64,000 bases of DNA, taken from positions 558,001 to 622,000 of the forward strand of contig NZ_SMGD01000011.1 in the NCBI RefSeq assembly GCF_004339545.1, read 5' to 3'. Numbering within the stretch: position 1 is the stretch's first letter; each line of letters opens with the position of its first letter. A program made the position numbers and the translations under genes. The stretch comes from Celerinatantimonas diazotrophica (lineage in GTDB: Bacteria; Pseudomonadota; Gammaproteobacteria; Enterobacterales; Celerinatantimonadaceae). This document shows, in pieces, positions 54,190 through 63,446 of this stretch. The notes under the pieces were generated by a model. The model was not told the origin of the DNA. It was given only the letters and a program-made list of their open reading frames with translations, and did not search any database.

Positions 54190-55596
54190 TTAATGTGCAA
54201 CTGGATGGTGCTGCTCGGATGTCCCCGGGGTGGTTTTTTTCTCTTTGCGCTGCCAGAGCGCTTCAAGCTGTTCAAGTGAACGGCCTTTGGTTTCTGGAAC
54301 GAATCGATAAACAAAGTACACGGTGACAAACCCTAAAATGCCATAGAGCCAGAATGGGAATCCCCCATTAAACTGCTGGTATATCCAACTCGATTTAGCG
54401 TTCATCATCGGGAAGGTTTGAGAGACTAAGAAGTTAGCAACCCACTGCGCTAATACCGCAATCGATAGGGCTTTGGAACGCACGTTATTGGGAAATATTT
54501 CTGAAAGTAAAACCCAAGTCACTGGCCCCAGTGATAAAGCAAAAGCAGCAATATAAGCTAAAACAAAAATGAGCAAATATCCCCCAATGGCATGGAGGTA
54601 GGCAGCCGTACCAATGACGATAATACTGACCGACATAATCGCCGCGCCAATCATCATTAGTGGACGACGACCAAATTTATCAACCGTAAGAATAGCCAGT
54701 ACCGTGAAACTTAAATTAACAACGCCCACTAAGACCGTCTGCAGCAAGGCAATATCAATCGATGAATTACTAAAACCTTTTAAAATCGTCGGAGCATAAT
54801 ATAAAAAGACATTAATCCCGGTGACCTGCTGAAAGACACTGAGTAAGATCCCAATCACGAGTAACCCAGTCAGCCCCTGCTCTTTAATACTCACCGATTT
54901 ATGGTGTAAAGAAGCTTTAATATCATCCCATAAAGGCTCAATTGAAAGCGTTGGATTTAATCCTTTTAGGAGCTGACGAGCCTGATCGTCACGCCCTTGC
55001 ATCGCTAGCCAACGAGGAGTTTCAGGGACACTAAACAACAGGATTAAAAACAATACAGCCGGGATCGTTTCTGAACCAAACATATAGCGCCAGCCGATCT
55101 GATTAAGCCAGCTTTCTGGCCCCATCAGGGCTATGCCGTAGTTAACGAAATAAACCACCAGCATCCCAAAAATAATGGCAAACTGGTTACAGGCAACTAA
55201 GCCTCCACGTTTTTCAGCTGGGGATATTTCAGCAATGTACATTGGCGAGACCATCGAAGCGATCCCAACGCCAACCCCGCCGATAATCCGATAGATAATA
55301 AACACCACCTCACTACCAGCTATCGCCGAACCAATGGCTGAAATTAAAAATAACACCGCCGCTATAATTAGCGCCCCTCGACGCCCATAACGACTACTTA
55401 AAAATCCGGCAACGGCCGCCCCGACTACACAACCAATGAGAGCGGAGGCAGCAGCAAATCCAAGCTGCGCCGGAGACAGTGAAAAATAGACTTGTAATGC
55501 CTGCGTTGCGCCAGAAATCACTGCGGTGTCATATCCGAATAACAAACCGCCAAGCGCCACAACCAGGGTCAACCTAAGCACGTTAATTTGTTTCAT
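54190..55596 (-). CDS. xylE: Sugar porter of the XylE (D-xylose:H+ symporter) type
   Basis: A 468-residue MFS sugar porter with twelve helices. Motifs in order: GGLLFGYDTAVISGA in helix 1, RYGRRGALI after helix 2, PMYIAEISPAEKRGGL after helix 4, QQVTGINVFLYYAP in helix 7, DKFGRRPLMM and VPETKGRSLEQLE at the end. Substrate is inferred from context within the xylose genes; glucose or galactose porters share these motifs. The start at 55596 (MKQINVLRL) has GGAG 6 bp upstream. A longer in-frame start exists. It has its own upstream regulatory region. Confidence 0.88.
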   Translation of the reverse strand: MKQINVLRLTLVVALGGLLFGYDTAVISGATQALQVYFSLSPAQLGFAAASALIGCVVGAAVAGFLSSRYGRRGALIIAAVLFLISAIGSAIAGSEVVFIIYRIIGGVGVGIASMVSPMYIAEISPAEKRGGLVACNQFAIIFGMLVVYFVNYGIALMGPESWLNQIGWRYMFGSETIPAVLFLILLFSVPETPRWLAMQGRDDQARQLLKGLNPTLSIEPLWDDIKASLHHKSVSIKEQGLTGLLVIGILLSVFQQVTGINVFLYYAPTILKGFSNSSIDIALLQTVLVGVVNLSFTVLAILTVDKFGRRPLMMIGAAIMSVSIIVIGTAAYLHAIGGYLLIFVLAYIAAFALSLGPVTWVLLSEIFPNNVRSKALSIAVLAQWVANFLVSQTFPMMNAKSSWIYQQFNGGFPFWLYGILGFVTVYFVYRFVPETKGRSLEQLEALWQRKEKKTTPGTSEQHHPVAH

Positions 55597-55652
55597 TTCA
55601 TTCTCCATGAAATCATGATCCATTCCATCTTAGTCATGCCCCAGAGAATAAA

Positions 55653-55697
55653 AATTACGATAATCCACTTGCCTATTATGAGATTTCACAATTGTGA
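55653..55697. promoter_or_regulatory. Candidate XylR operator and palindrome upstream of the symporter gene
   Basis: ATTACGAT (55654) and ATTATGAG (55675) lie 21 bp apart, matching the sites before xylA and xylB. A perfect 12-bp palindrome TCACAATTGTGA follows at 55686-55697; its regulator is unknown. Confidence 0.5.
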
Positions 55698-55761
55698 CAA
55701 ATGCCTAACATTGACTGCCAATTATTTCTTATTTAGATATAACCATTTGAAAATAAAACAT

Positions 55762-55785
55762 AAAAAAAGGGCTGCAAAGCAGCCC
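55762..55785 (-). terminator. Intrinsic terminator of xylB
   Basis: On the minus strand GGGCTGC, loop TTT, GCAGCCC then TTTTTTT. It separates xylB from the downstream symporter gene. Confidence 0.88.
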
Positions 55786-55808
55786 AAAGGGGTCATAGAA
55801 ATGACAAA

Positions 55809-57260
55809 TTAGAATAGTTCTTTCACACAAGGATACAATGCTTTGAAAGTTTCCCGGCGCTGATGAAGCTGTTGGTGACGGCTCAGATCAGGGGTATAGG
55901 TTGCCAGCAACTCAGGTTTCGGACAACACGACTCAATCGAGCTATCGGGGTGACAGCCGAGCATCGCCAGACGCGCAGCCCCAAGGGCCGGACCGATATC
56001 GCCCCCAGAGCGATAAGTCAGCGGCAGATTTAAAACATCTGCGAGCAGCTGCCGCCAGTAGGCACTTTGGGCACCCCCGCCGATCAAGGTAATTTCATCG
56101 CTCTGATAACCACATTCATGCATGGCCTGAATGCCATCCGCCATCGCAAAAGAAACTCCCTCTAGTACGGCTTGGACCAGAGATAATCGATTGCTTTGAT
56201 GTGTCAGTCCAAAAAAGACACCGGTTGCATTCGGATCATTATGTGGGGTCCGCTCACCACTTAAGTAAGGTAGAAAAATCACGTTATGTTGCACTGGCGC
56301 AGACTGCTCAAGTTCACTGAGCATGGTTGCCACATCAGCGTAGTTAGTAATTTTTGCAATCCAATCTAAACATGAAGCCGCACTTAAAATGACCGACATT
56401 AAATGCCAACGATCGGGTAACGCGTGACAAAAGCTGTGCAACGCAGCTTCCGGGTTACCATAAACGCCATCGGTAACGGCAAAATAGACCCCCGAGGTGC
56501 CAAGCGACAACATCGCCTGCCCCGGTTTAGTAATACCAACTCCCAACGCCCCCGCCGCGTTATCTCCGCCGCCCGCCACCACAGGAACGGTTTTCATGGC
56601 CCAAGCCTGAGCAATGTCGGGATTCAAAGTGCCTGTAATTTCCGGCCCTTCATAGAGCTTAGGCATCTGCTCGCGAGTTAACCCTGTTGCGGCTAACAAG
56701 GTATCATCCCAATCTCGGTTTTTTAAGTTTAACCACATCGTCCCGGCAGCATCAGACATATCGCTGGCAAATTGCCCGGTCATTTTATAACGCAGGTAAT
56801 CTTTAGGCAGCAACACATGTTTCACCTGCTTAAAAAGCTCTGGTTCATGCTGGCGAACCCACAATAGTTTCGGTGCCGTAAAACCAGGCATCATTAAGTT
56901 GCCAGTGCGAATTCGACTATCAGGCACTTGTGCTTCGAGCTGACGACATTGCTCAGCGCTGCGACCATCATTCCATAAAATCGCTGGGCGCAACACTTCA
57001 CCGGCGCTATCTAATAACGTTGCACCATGCATTTGTCCTGACAATCCAATGCCTTTCACATCGGCTAAGTCAACGTCATCACGCAAAGCTCGAACCGCCT
57101 GATCGGTAGCTTGCCACCACTGATGCGGGTCTTGTTCACTAAACAACGGATGTGGATTCTGAACACTCAACGAGGCACTTTTTTGTGCCAGCAACTGCCC
57201 CTCATCATCGATAACAATCACTTTTACAGCAGACGTCCCTAAATCAATCCCCAGATACAT
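55809..57260 (-). CDS. xylB: Xylulokinase
   Basis: A 483-residue FGGY-family kinase. The N-terminal phosphate-binding motif is YLGIDLGTSAVKVIVID, the substrate site lies in GLSGQMHGATLLD, the family signature is FLPYLSGERTPHNDPNATGVFFGL, and the second nucleotide motif is ITLIGGGAQSAYWRQLLADV. It phosphorylates D-xylulose to xylulose 5-phosphate for the pentose phosphate pathway. It is transcribed divergently from xylR. Confidence 0.97.
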   Translation of the reverse strand: MYLGIDLGTSAVKVIVIDDEGQLLAQKSASLSVQNPHPLFSEQDPHQWWQATDQAVRALRDDVDLADVKGIGLSGQMHGATLLDSAGEVLRPAILWNDGRSAEQCRQLEAQVPDSRIRTGNLMMPGFTAPKLLWVRQHEPELFKQVKHVLLPKDYLRYKMTGQFASDMSDAAGTMWLNLKNRDWDDTLLAATGLTREQMPKLYEGPEITGTLNPDIAQAWAMKTVPVVAGGGDNAAGALGVGITKPGQAMLSLGTSGVYFAVTDGVYGNPEAALHSFCHALPDRWHLMSVILSAASCLDWIAKITNYADVATMLSELEQSAPVQHNVIFLPYLSGERTPHNDPNATGVFFGLTHQSNRLSLVQAVLEGVSFAMADGIQAMHECGYQSDEITLIGGGAQSAYWRQLLADVLNLPLTYRSGGDIGPALGAARLAMLGCHPDSSIESCCPKPELLATYTPDLSRHQQLHQRRETFKALYPCVKELF

Positions 57261-57320
57261 GGGTTACTCCTTTATATCTATGGTTATGACTTGATCGTGG
57301 ACACTAAGCCGAGGGATAGC

Positions 57321-57356
57321 AATTACGATTTTTTTATTCACTATTATCAATTTTAG
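57321..57356. promoter_or_regulatory. Candidate XylR operator between xylB and xylR
   Basis: ATTACGATTTTT (57322) and ATTATCAATTTT (57343) are direct repeats with a 21-bp period, the third such pair in the xyl region. Confidence 0.6.
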
Positions 57357-57371
57357 TTTTTGTGAACTCTG

Positions 57372-57387
57372 TGTGGAACAGTTCACA
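57372..57387. promoter_or_regulatory. CRP-like site in the xylB-xylR divergent region
   Basis: TGTGGAACAGTTCACA matches the TGTGA-N6-TCACA consensus at 9 of 10 defined positions. It is placed next to the XylR motif, as in the E. coli xyl control region. Its presence argues that translation of xylR starts after it. Confidence 0.6.
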
Positions 57388-57448
57388 ACACGGTCGAAAA
57401 ATCTTCCGTACAATCAATAAAAAACTGGCTCGCAAAAGGGATTATACT

Positions 57449-58678
57449 GTGAAACCAAGACGTTACATTCGTTTGCTTTTTAACGCCAATAAAACCTATG
57501 ACCGACAAGTCATTGAAGGTGTCGGTCGTTATTTAAATACAACACAGTGTAATTGGGACCTCTTTATCGAAGATGATTTTCGCACCCAACAGTCCAGCCT
57601 TGGCCAGTGGCATGGAGATGGAGTGATCGCCGATCTAGACGATCCCAATATTGAATACAAACTCAGTCAATTACAACTTCCCGTTGTGGGAGTAGGAGGA
57701 TCTTACAATGACCCATCGCTCTATCCACAGATCCCTTATGTGGCAACGGACAATTATCAGGTGATGAAACTGGCATTCGATCATCTTAAATCACTGGGTT
57801 TAACTCACTTTGCCTTTTATGGACAGCCGCGAGACCCACGCTATCGCTGGTCAGAACAACGTGAAATCGCCTTTCGCCAATTAACCCATAACGAAGGTTT
57901 CGATTACGATATTTTTCATGGCCATTTAACGAGTTCACAAAACTGGCAACAGGCTCAGCAAAGTCTCTGCGAATGGCTGAAAAGCTTGCCACAACCGGTA
58001 GGAATCATTGCCGTTACTGATTCTCGGGCAAGATATCTTCTACAAGCCTGCGAACAGTTAGAGTTTATGGTGCCAGAGCGCATCGCAGTAGTGGGGATTG
58101 ATAACGAAGAAGTTGCTCGCTATCTGACACGTACCTCACTCAGCTCTATTGAGCAGGGATGTCAACAAATGGGCTATAAGGCGGCTCAAATTCTCGACCA
58201 GCTACTTACAGAGCAAATTCCAGCAAATGCCACACCTAGGCTATTGATCCCGCCGGTGCAAATTCATCCGCGCCAAAGCAGTGACTTTCACGCGTTATAT
58301 GACCCTTATGTGATTCAGGCCATGCACTTTATTCGTCGCCATGCTTGCCAGGGGATTAAAGTCGAACAAGTGCTTGATTATGTCGGGGTCTCTCGCTCTA
58401 ACTTAGAGGCACGCTTTAAGAGCGAACGCAACCATTCTATTCATCAAGAGATCCACTCGTTTAAACTGGAACAAGCTTGCGAGCTATTGCGGGCAACAGA
58501 TCTGCCCATCGCCCAAATTTCTCAATATTGCGGTTATCCATCACTGCAATATATGTATGCCGTGTTTAAAAAGAACTTCCAACAGACCCCAAAAGAGTTC
58601 AGAGACCTGTATAAGCACTCGCTTTTTTCAAAGCGAGAACCGCCTTTTAAACCCGTTAAGATGGCGGTTGGAAATTAG
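57449..58678 (+). CDS. xylR: Xylose operon activator XylR (AraC family)
   Basis: About 409 residues. The N-terminal LacI/PBP-like sensor (RLLFNANKTYDRQVIEGVGR, GDGVIADLDD, IIAVTDSRARYLLQACE, AVVGIDNEEVARYLTR) matches E. coli XylR closely. A C-terminal AraC DNA-binding domain follows (GVSRSNLEARFKSERNHSIH, ICQ-like QYCGYPSLQYMYAVFKK). It binds D-xylose and activates xyl promoters. The GTG at 57449 has AAAAGGG upstream and gives an N terminus like E. coli XylR; a GTG at 57362 would add 29 residues but would overlap the CRP-like site. The 3' end overlaps the convergent pqiC by 23 bp. Confidence 0.93.
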   Translation: MKPRRYIRLLFNANKTYDRQVIEGVGRYLNTTQCNWDLFIEDDFRTQQSSLGQWHGDGVIADLDDPNIEYKLSQLQLPVVGVGGSYNDPSLYPQIPYVATDNYQVMKLAFDHLKSLGLTHFAFYGQPRDPRYRWSEQREIAFRQLTHNEGFDYDIFHGHLTSSQNWQQAQQSLCEWLKSLPQPVGIIAVTDSRARYLLQACEQLEFMVPERIAVVGIDNEEVARYLTRTSLSSIEQGCQQMGYKAAQILDQLLTEQIPANATPRLLIPPVQIHPRQSSDFHALYDPYVIQAMHFIRRHACQGIKVEQVLDYVGVSRSNLEARFKSERNHSIHQEIHSFKLEQACELLRATDLPIAQISQYCGYPSLQYMYAVFKKNFQQTPKEFRDLYKHSLFSKREPPFKPVKMAVGN

Positions 58679-59231
58679 CAAGCTTATGAGCAATACCATC
58701 CATAGTTTTACTCCAAAGCTCGCTTAATGTCTGAGTCATCGCTAAATAGCCAGATTTAGCCAGCGGCTGTTGTTTGGCAAATGAGCCTGTTAGAACGGGC
58801 TGTTGCTGTTGATTCAATAATTGCCAGTCCCCTTGAATATGGGCTATCCCTTGGTTATCCGCACTAAAAGCATTCACATGAATAAGCAGCTGATAACCAT
58901 TTTCTGCCCACTGAATTTGCGGCAGTCGCTGCTTCAGACGTGCTTGCCCTAAACGCTGCATTTGTATGCCTAGATCTTCGGCCCACAAATGGTGATTGGC
59001 CTGATAAACAACGCCATTAGCATCCACCATGGTCATCCGCGTCGATGTCAAATAAGTGGGTAAACGAATAGGCTCAAGCGTGACAGTCAGCTTTTTATTA
59101 ACATGTGGATATGCCCCAACCACAGCTGGCGTAGGCAACACGTACTGATGCATCACGACTTGTTTTGAACTGCTACAGCCCACCAGCGCGACCAACATAA
59201 AAATGATACTCAATCCGACCTTTTTATTCAT
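58656..59231 (-). CDS. pqiC: PqiC-like lipoprotein of the PqiABC lipid transport system
   Basis: A 191-residue lipoprotein with signal peptide and lipobox LVGC (cysteine near residue 19) and a DUF330/ABC transport auxiliary domain (LEPIRLPTYLTSTRMTM, LWAEDLGIQMQRLGQARL). PqiC is the outer-membrane member that contacts the PqiB tunnel. It overlaps pqiB by 4 bp, so it is translationally coupled. Confidence 0.9.
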   Translation of the reverse strand: MNKKVGLSIIFMLVALVGCSSSKQVVMHQYVLPTPAVVGAYPHVNKKLTVTLEPIRLPTYLTSTRMTMVDANGVVYQANHHLWAEDLGIQMQRLGQARLKQRLPQIQWAENGYQLLIHVNAFSADNQGIAHIQGDWQLLNQQQQPVLTGSFAKQQPLAKSGYLAMTQTLSELWSKTMDGIAHKLANFQPPS

Positions 59232-60892
59232 TGCGACGCTCCAGTTTTGACGCCTGCTGGTGGTTGTTTGTCAACCGGTGCAGGATGATCGAAAATCAGT
59301 GAATTAGGTTGAGCTCGAAGCTTACGTATCAGCGGCTGTAACTCATCTAAGGTCTGTTGTAACGACTGCAAATTGTTTGCAACCGATTGTCCCATGACCC
59401 CTTGACGCTGATAATCGGCCAATGTCTTATTAATCTGCATCAGGGTTTGTTTAAGATTCGCCGGTAGCTGTTGCGAATTAGCGCTTTTAATGAGTTTTTT
59501 CAACTGGGCACTCGTTTGATTCATACTGGCAAACGTCGTCTTAGCTTGTTCAAGCGTTTGTTGCAACTGCACAAATGTCGCCCCTACTGGCGCATTCGCT
59601 AAATGATTGAGCACAGTTACTAATTTATTTTCCATCTGCTGAAATTTATCAGGCACGGTTGGAAATGAAGGAAACCCTGCAAACTGCTGTATTTTCACTT
59701 TGTTGGGATGAGCAACAAAATCAAGATCAATCACTTTCGCGCCGGTGAACAAATTACTCGTCTCTAACGATGCTCGTAATCCATGTTTAATGTGTTTGGC
59801 AAACAACGCTTTCCAGCTCGCTAAAGACATATCTCCCTGATTAAAATCAGCATTAATGCGCTGTGGTTCAATACGAGCCAAAACAGGGATTGCCGGATGT
59901 TTTAACGCATCAAGCTTGCCAATTGTACTCCCATGGTAAGGGACTTGAGTCACAGTACCGATGCGAATACCGCGAAACTCAACAGGAGCTCCTTTTTCTA
60001 AGCCACTGACATTTGAATTAAACAAGAAGATATAACGAATAAATTTATCATAGCGGTGATTTTCGGCCTGATCCCGCGAAGCATAGAGATGAAAATGGGT
60101 AAAATCGGGAACCGGTTTACCCGCAGAGCCTTTGGTCACACCAAAACTGATCCCACCGGAAATCAATGTTTCTAACGAGTCCATCTTCACTTGCACGCCA
60201 CGAGCCGAACTTTCAACCGTAAGCCCCGGGGTTAGCCAAAACTGAACGGCACTATTGACCAATGCATCATATGGTGCTCGAATAAAGACCCGATAAGTAA
60301 TATCACCGGTATGAATATCAAACCCGACTTTTTCAATATAGCCCACTTCAAAACCGTGGAAGTGTATTGGCGATCCAACATCCATCTTCGATAGTCCGGA
60401 GCTACTCAGACGCAACCGAATTCCTTTATCATCTGAGGTTGTCAACGGCGGCTGGGGAAGCATTTTAAAATGATCCTGACTATGCTCACCATGCCCCGGT
60501 TCCATCTCAATGAATGCCCCTGATAACAAAGTGCCAAGACCGCTGATCCCCTCTCGACCAATGCGCGGTTTAATCACCCAGAATTTAGTATCATCTCGCA
60601 ACATCTGAGACGTGCCACCATTCATAAGTACTGATATCACGGCATGATTATAGTCATCACTTAAATGGATAGCAGTGACCACTCCGACATCCACATTACG
60701 TGCTTTAACCTTCGTTTTTCCAGCCGTAATGCCCTCAGCATTAGGTGCAACAATTTCAATGGTCGGCCCCTGACTAGCCCAATTTTGATACAACATCCAT
60801 CCAGCCACAACCACCGCAACCAGCGGTACCAACCAAATCGAATTAAAGTGTAACCGTTTGGTGGTCTGAATTTTTGGTTTCAAATCACTCAA
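59228..60892 (-). CDS. pqiB: PqiB, MCE-domain tunnel protein
   Basis: A 554-residue protein with one N-terminal membrane helix (FNSIWLVPLVAVVVAGWMLY) and three MCE repeats: about 45-140 (GPTIEIVAPNAEGITAGKTK), 155-270 (GIRLRLSSSGLSKMDVGSPI) and 285-400 (FIFLFNSNVSGLEKGAPVEF). A long C-terminal helical region follows. It forms a hexameric tunnel across the periplasm for phospholipid movement. It overlaps pqiA by 8 bp. Confidence 0.95.
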   Translation of the reverse strand: MSDLKPKIQTTKRLHFNSIWLVPLVAVVVAGWMLYQNWASQGPTIEIVAPNAEGITAGKTKVKARNVDVGVVTAIHLSDDYNHAVISVLMNGGTSQMLRDDTKFWVIKPRIGREGISGLGTLLSGAFIEMEPGHGEHSQDHFKMLPQPPLTTSDDKGIRLRLSSSGLSKMDVGSPIHFHGFEVGYIEKVGFDIHTGDITYRVFIRAPYDALVNSAVQFWLTPGLTVESSARGVQVKMDSLETLISGGISFGVTKGSAGKPVPDFTHFHLYASRDQAENHRYDKFIRYIFLFNSNVSGLEKGAPVEFRGIRIGTVTQVPYHGSTIGKLDALKHPAIPVLARIEPQRINADFNQGDMSLASWKALFAKHIKHGLRASLETSNLFTGAKVIDLDFVAHPNKVKIQQFAGFPSFPTVPDKFQQMENKLVTVLNHLANAPVGATFVQLQQTLEQAKTTFASMNQTSAQLKKLIKSANSQQLPANLKQTLMQINKTLADYQRQGVMGQSVANNLQSLQQTLDELQPLIRKLRAQPNSLIFDHPAPVDKQPPAGVKTGASQ

Positions 60893-62177
60893 GAACCTGC
60901 TCCTTTTTACTTAAATCAGTCCGCCATAGTAATTTAGGATCAAATGTTTTGGCCGCAAGCATCGTTAAAACCACCACACTGGCAAATGGAAGTACCGCCG
61001 GTCCCGGCGTGACATTCATCAACGCGCCAAGTTGTACCAAAGCAGACAACAACGCAACTACAAATACATCAATCATCGACCAACGCCCCACAAACTCAGT
61101 CAACAAATAGAGTTTCTGGCGCATTTGCACTGAACATGAGTCATTCTCGCGACACTGCCAACACAACCATAATAGTGATAAAATTTTTGCCGATGGCACA
61201 AATACACTCGCGATCAGAATCACCAACGCCACCGGATACGAACCCATTTGCCATAATAATAATACGCCCCCCATGATCGTCGATTCTTTCGCTTGACCGA
61301 GGAAAGTCGTAGTCATGACTGGAAAATAGTTCGCAGGGATATACATCAATGTTGCCGCCAACAACAAGGCCAATGTGGATTTCAAAGAAGAGCGCTGAAC
61401 GGGTTTAAAATGTTGATGGCAACGGGGACAAATCCCACAGTCTTGTTCAACACTGAGCCCGCAAAGATGACAAGACTTGATGGATAACTCATGTTCATTG
61501 GCACATTCTGTGACACATTTTCCTGTCACATCAGAACAATATGACCAGAGCAGGTGATGATCAAACAGCGCTAATAATTTCACAAACAACACGGCAAAAA
61601 AACAATAAGCCCAAAATGAATAACCAAGTTCAATTGCCGCAAGTGAATGCAATTTAATCAGCGAAACCAACAGAGCAATGACAAAGACATCCACCATTAA
61701 CCAAGGCTGCACGACTGAGCACCAGTAAGCGGCTGACTGCGTCAAGGGCCAGCGCCTTTGCAACACCCAGCTACTGGCTAAATAGCTCAACGCGATTAAA
61801 AAACTCAATGGCAATATAATCAGCAGTAACAGAGCAATGGTAGCAAGTGCTAGATAGTGTTGATGAAACAAGACGCTGACGAGATCGGTTAAAGAGATGG
61901 TTTGTACCGCTCCCTTTGCAGAAAAACCGATCAGAGAAAAACTAACTGAAGCGACAAACATGCATAGACAAGCCACGGATAAAGCTAATACCCTTTGTGG
62001 CCATTGCGCATGGTTCTGTATCAAAGTATAACCACATTGACCACAACTCGCCGATTGCTCTGATTTTAGGTTGGGCAAAGGATTCACCCACCCACAGCAG
62101 GGACAGATCATTGCATGCTGACACTCATCAACACCATTGTGTTCACTACAGAGCTGCGATGTCTGAGACTCAGCCAT
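60885..62177 (-). CDS. pqiA: PqiA, inner-membrane paraquat-inducible protein
   Basis: A 430-residue protein with two PqiA repeats of four helices each. Each repeat is preceded by a rubredoxin-like zinc-binding segment (CPCCGWVNPLPN...CGQCGYTL and CHLCGLSVEQDCGICPRCHQHF). It is the membrane partner of PqiB. It is the first gene of pqiABC. No SoxS-type box was identified upstream by eye. Confidence 0.95.
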   Translation of the reverse strand: MAESQTSQLCSEHNGVDECQHAMICPCCGWVNPLPNLKSEQSASCGQCGYTLIQNHAQWPQRVLALSVACLCMFVASVSFSLIGFSAKGAVQTISLTDLVSVLFHQHYLALATIALLLLIILPLSFLIALSYLASSWVLQRRWPLTQSAAYWCSVVQPWLMVDVFVIALLVSLIKLHSLAAIELGYSFWAYCFFAVLFVKLLALFDHHLLWSYCSDVTGKCVTECANEHELSIKSCHLCGLSVEQDCGICPRCHQHFKPVQRSSLKSTLALLLAATLMYIPANYFPVMTTTFLGQAKESTIMGGVLLLWQMGSYPVALVILIASVFVPSAKILSLLWLCWQCRENDSCSVQMRQKLYLLTEFVGRWSMIDVFVVALLSALVQLGALMNVTPGPAVLPFASVVVLTMLAAKTFDPKLLWRTDLSKKEQVLE

Positions 62178-62277
62178 ATTGGCTTTCCTTGAAATGAAAA
62201 AATCACTATCGTCAAAGTAAAAAATAGTTATATCATTTTTACTTTATCTTCAGGTACAAGTCACTATTGTTATGCAA

Positions 62278-62421
62278 GGGCTGTTGAACTTTCGTGATTA
62301 GTTTCGCAGCAATCTGAACGTTATTGCACCCTGTTGCTTCACTCATTAAGTGGCACAGACTGCGCCTCGTTCAAAATACGTTTAATTTGAACAAAATTTA
62401 ACCTCATCAGATCAACAGTCC
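62278..62421. mobile_element. MITE-like element, copy 2 (144 bp, degenerate, inverted)
   Basis: Read on the minus strand it begins GGACTGTTGATCTG and ends AAAGTTCAACAGCCC. Both ends, and an inner stretch including TTTTGTTCAAATTAAACG and CTTAATGAGTGAAGCA, match copy 1 at 1322-1582. About 115 bp of the inner part of copy 1 are missing. No matching target duplication is visible. It sits between pqiA and the MipA-like gene. Confidence 0.7.
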
Positions 62422-62584
62422 TTAGTCATAAAAACTCTTTAGAATATAGAACTATTATTGATATGCTAAACAAGGGCAATGAAGCACTGGCGCGCGATGT
62501 TAACCGCCAGTGCTTCATTGCCCCTTAACATAATTATAAATTATCGATGCTATAGTGAATAATCAACTGAATATTAGGATGACC

Positions 62585-63370
62585 ATGAAACAGAAAAGAA
62601 AAATTTTTCAATCTTTAGGGATATCTCTTGTGCTCAGCTTCATTCCTCTGTCGCAAGTGATGGCGGCACCTGCAAACGGATTGGCTATCGGTTTGGGCGT
62701 GATGAGTGCTCCCCGTTATTCGGGTGCAAATGACAACCATATTATGGTTGTCCCCATTGTGAATGCGAAATACAACCAATTTTTCTTTGATATGCGCCGT
62801 GGGCTTGGGATCCATCTCGATTTGCCAAACCAGTTTTATTTCGAGCAGTCGCTCGGCTATCGAAGTGGCCGCAAAGACAGTGACCAAACATGGGGCAATG
62901 GCAGTGATGATCTAAAAGGGATGGGCGATATCGATTCAGCTTGGATCACCACCAGTAAAGTTGGCGTGCAGTTTAATCCACGAGTGTCATTAAGTTTTGA
63001 AGCGACCACCGCCTTAAATCATGATCAAGGCATTAATTATGGCCCGACACTCAGTGGTAACTTGCCGCTCAATGATAATTGGAGCATTAACGCCAGTGCC
63101 CACTGGCTCATGGCAACAGATGACTACACACAAACCTATTATGGGGTAGATTCAGGCCAAAGTACGCGAAGCGGATTTGCCCGATATCATACGGCTGGCG
63201 GCGGCTATGGCCATACCCTTAATCTAACATTAGCCAAACAATTCAGCCCACAACTGTCGGCAAATATTTTACTAAGCTATACCCATTTAAGCTCAAAAGT
63301 GGCAGACAGCGACGTCGTTAAAGATGACAATAATCTGACGACGGGGATTTTAGCGACCTATAGGTTTTAG
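62585..63370 (+). CDS. MipA/OmpV-family outer-membrane protein
   Basis: A 261-residue protein with a signal peptide (SLGISLVLSFIPLSQVMA) cut near residue 29 and a beta-barrel: alternating strands such as FYFEQSLGYRSGRK, VSLSFEATTAL and a final aromatic end GILATYRF. The MipA/OmpV signature GLGVMSAPRYSGANDNH lies at the start of the mature part. Members scaffold murein synthesis or act as osmo-regulated porins. The ATG at 62585 has TAGGA upstream; earlier in-frame starts lack it. Confidence 0.88.
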   Translation: MKQKRKIFQSLGISLVLSFIPLSQVMAAPANGLAIGLGVMSAPRYSGANDNHIMVVPIVNAKYNQFFFDMRRGLGIHLDLPNQFYFEQSLGYRSGRKDSDQTWGNGSDDLKGMGDIDSAWITTSKVGVQFNPRVSLSFEATTALNHDQGINYGPTLSGNLPLNDNWSINASAHWLMATDDYTQTYYGVDSGQSTRSGFARYHTAGGGYGHTLNLTLAKQFSPQLSANILLSYTHLSSKVADSDVVKDDNNLTTGILATYRF

Positions 63371-63390
63371 CTGTAATGGCGCAAATTTTA

Positions 63391-63430
63391 AAGAGAAAGG
63401 CTGATGATGACTCATCAACCTTTCTCTTGT
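63391..63430. terminator. Convergent hairpin terminator
   Basis: AAGAGAAAGG and CCTTTCTCTT form a 10-bp stem, extended inward by TGATGA/TCATCA, between two converging genes. The T-tracts are short. Confidence 0.6.
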
Positions 63431-63446
63431 TTGAGCGCTTCGAAAA

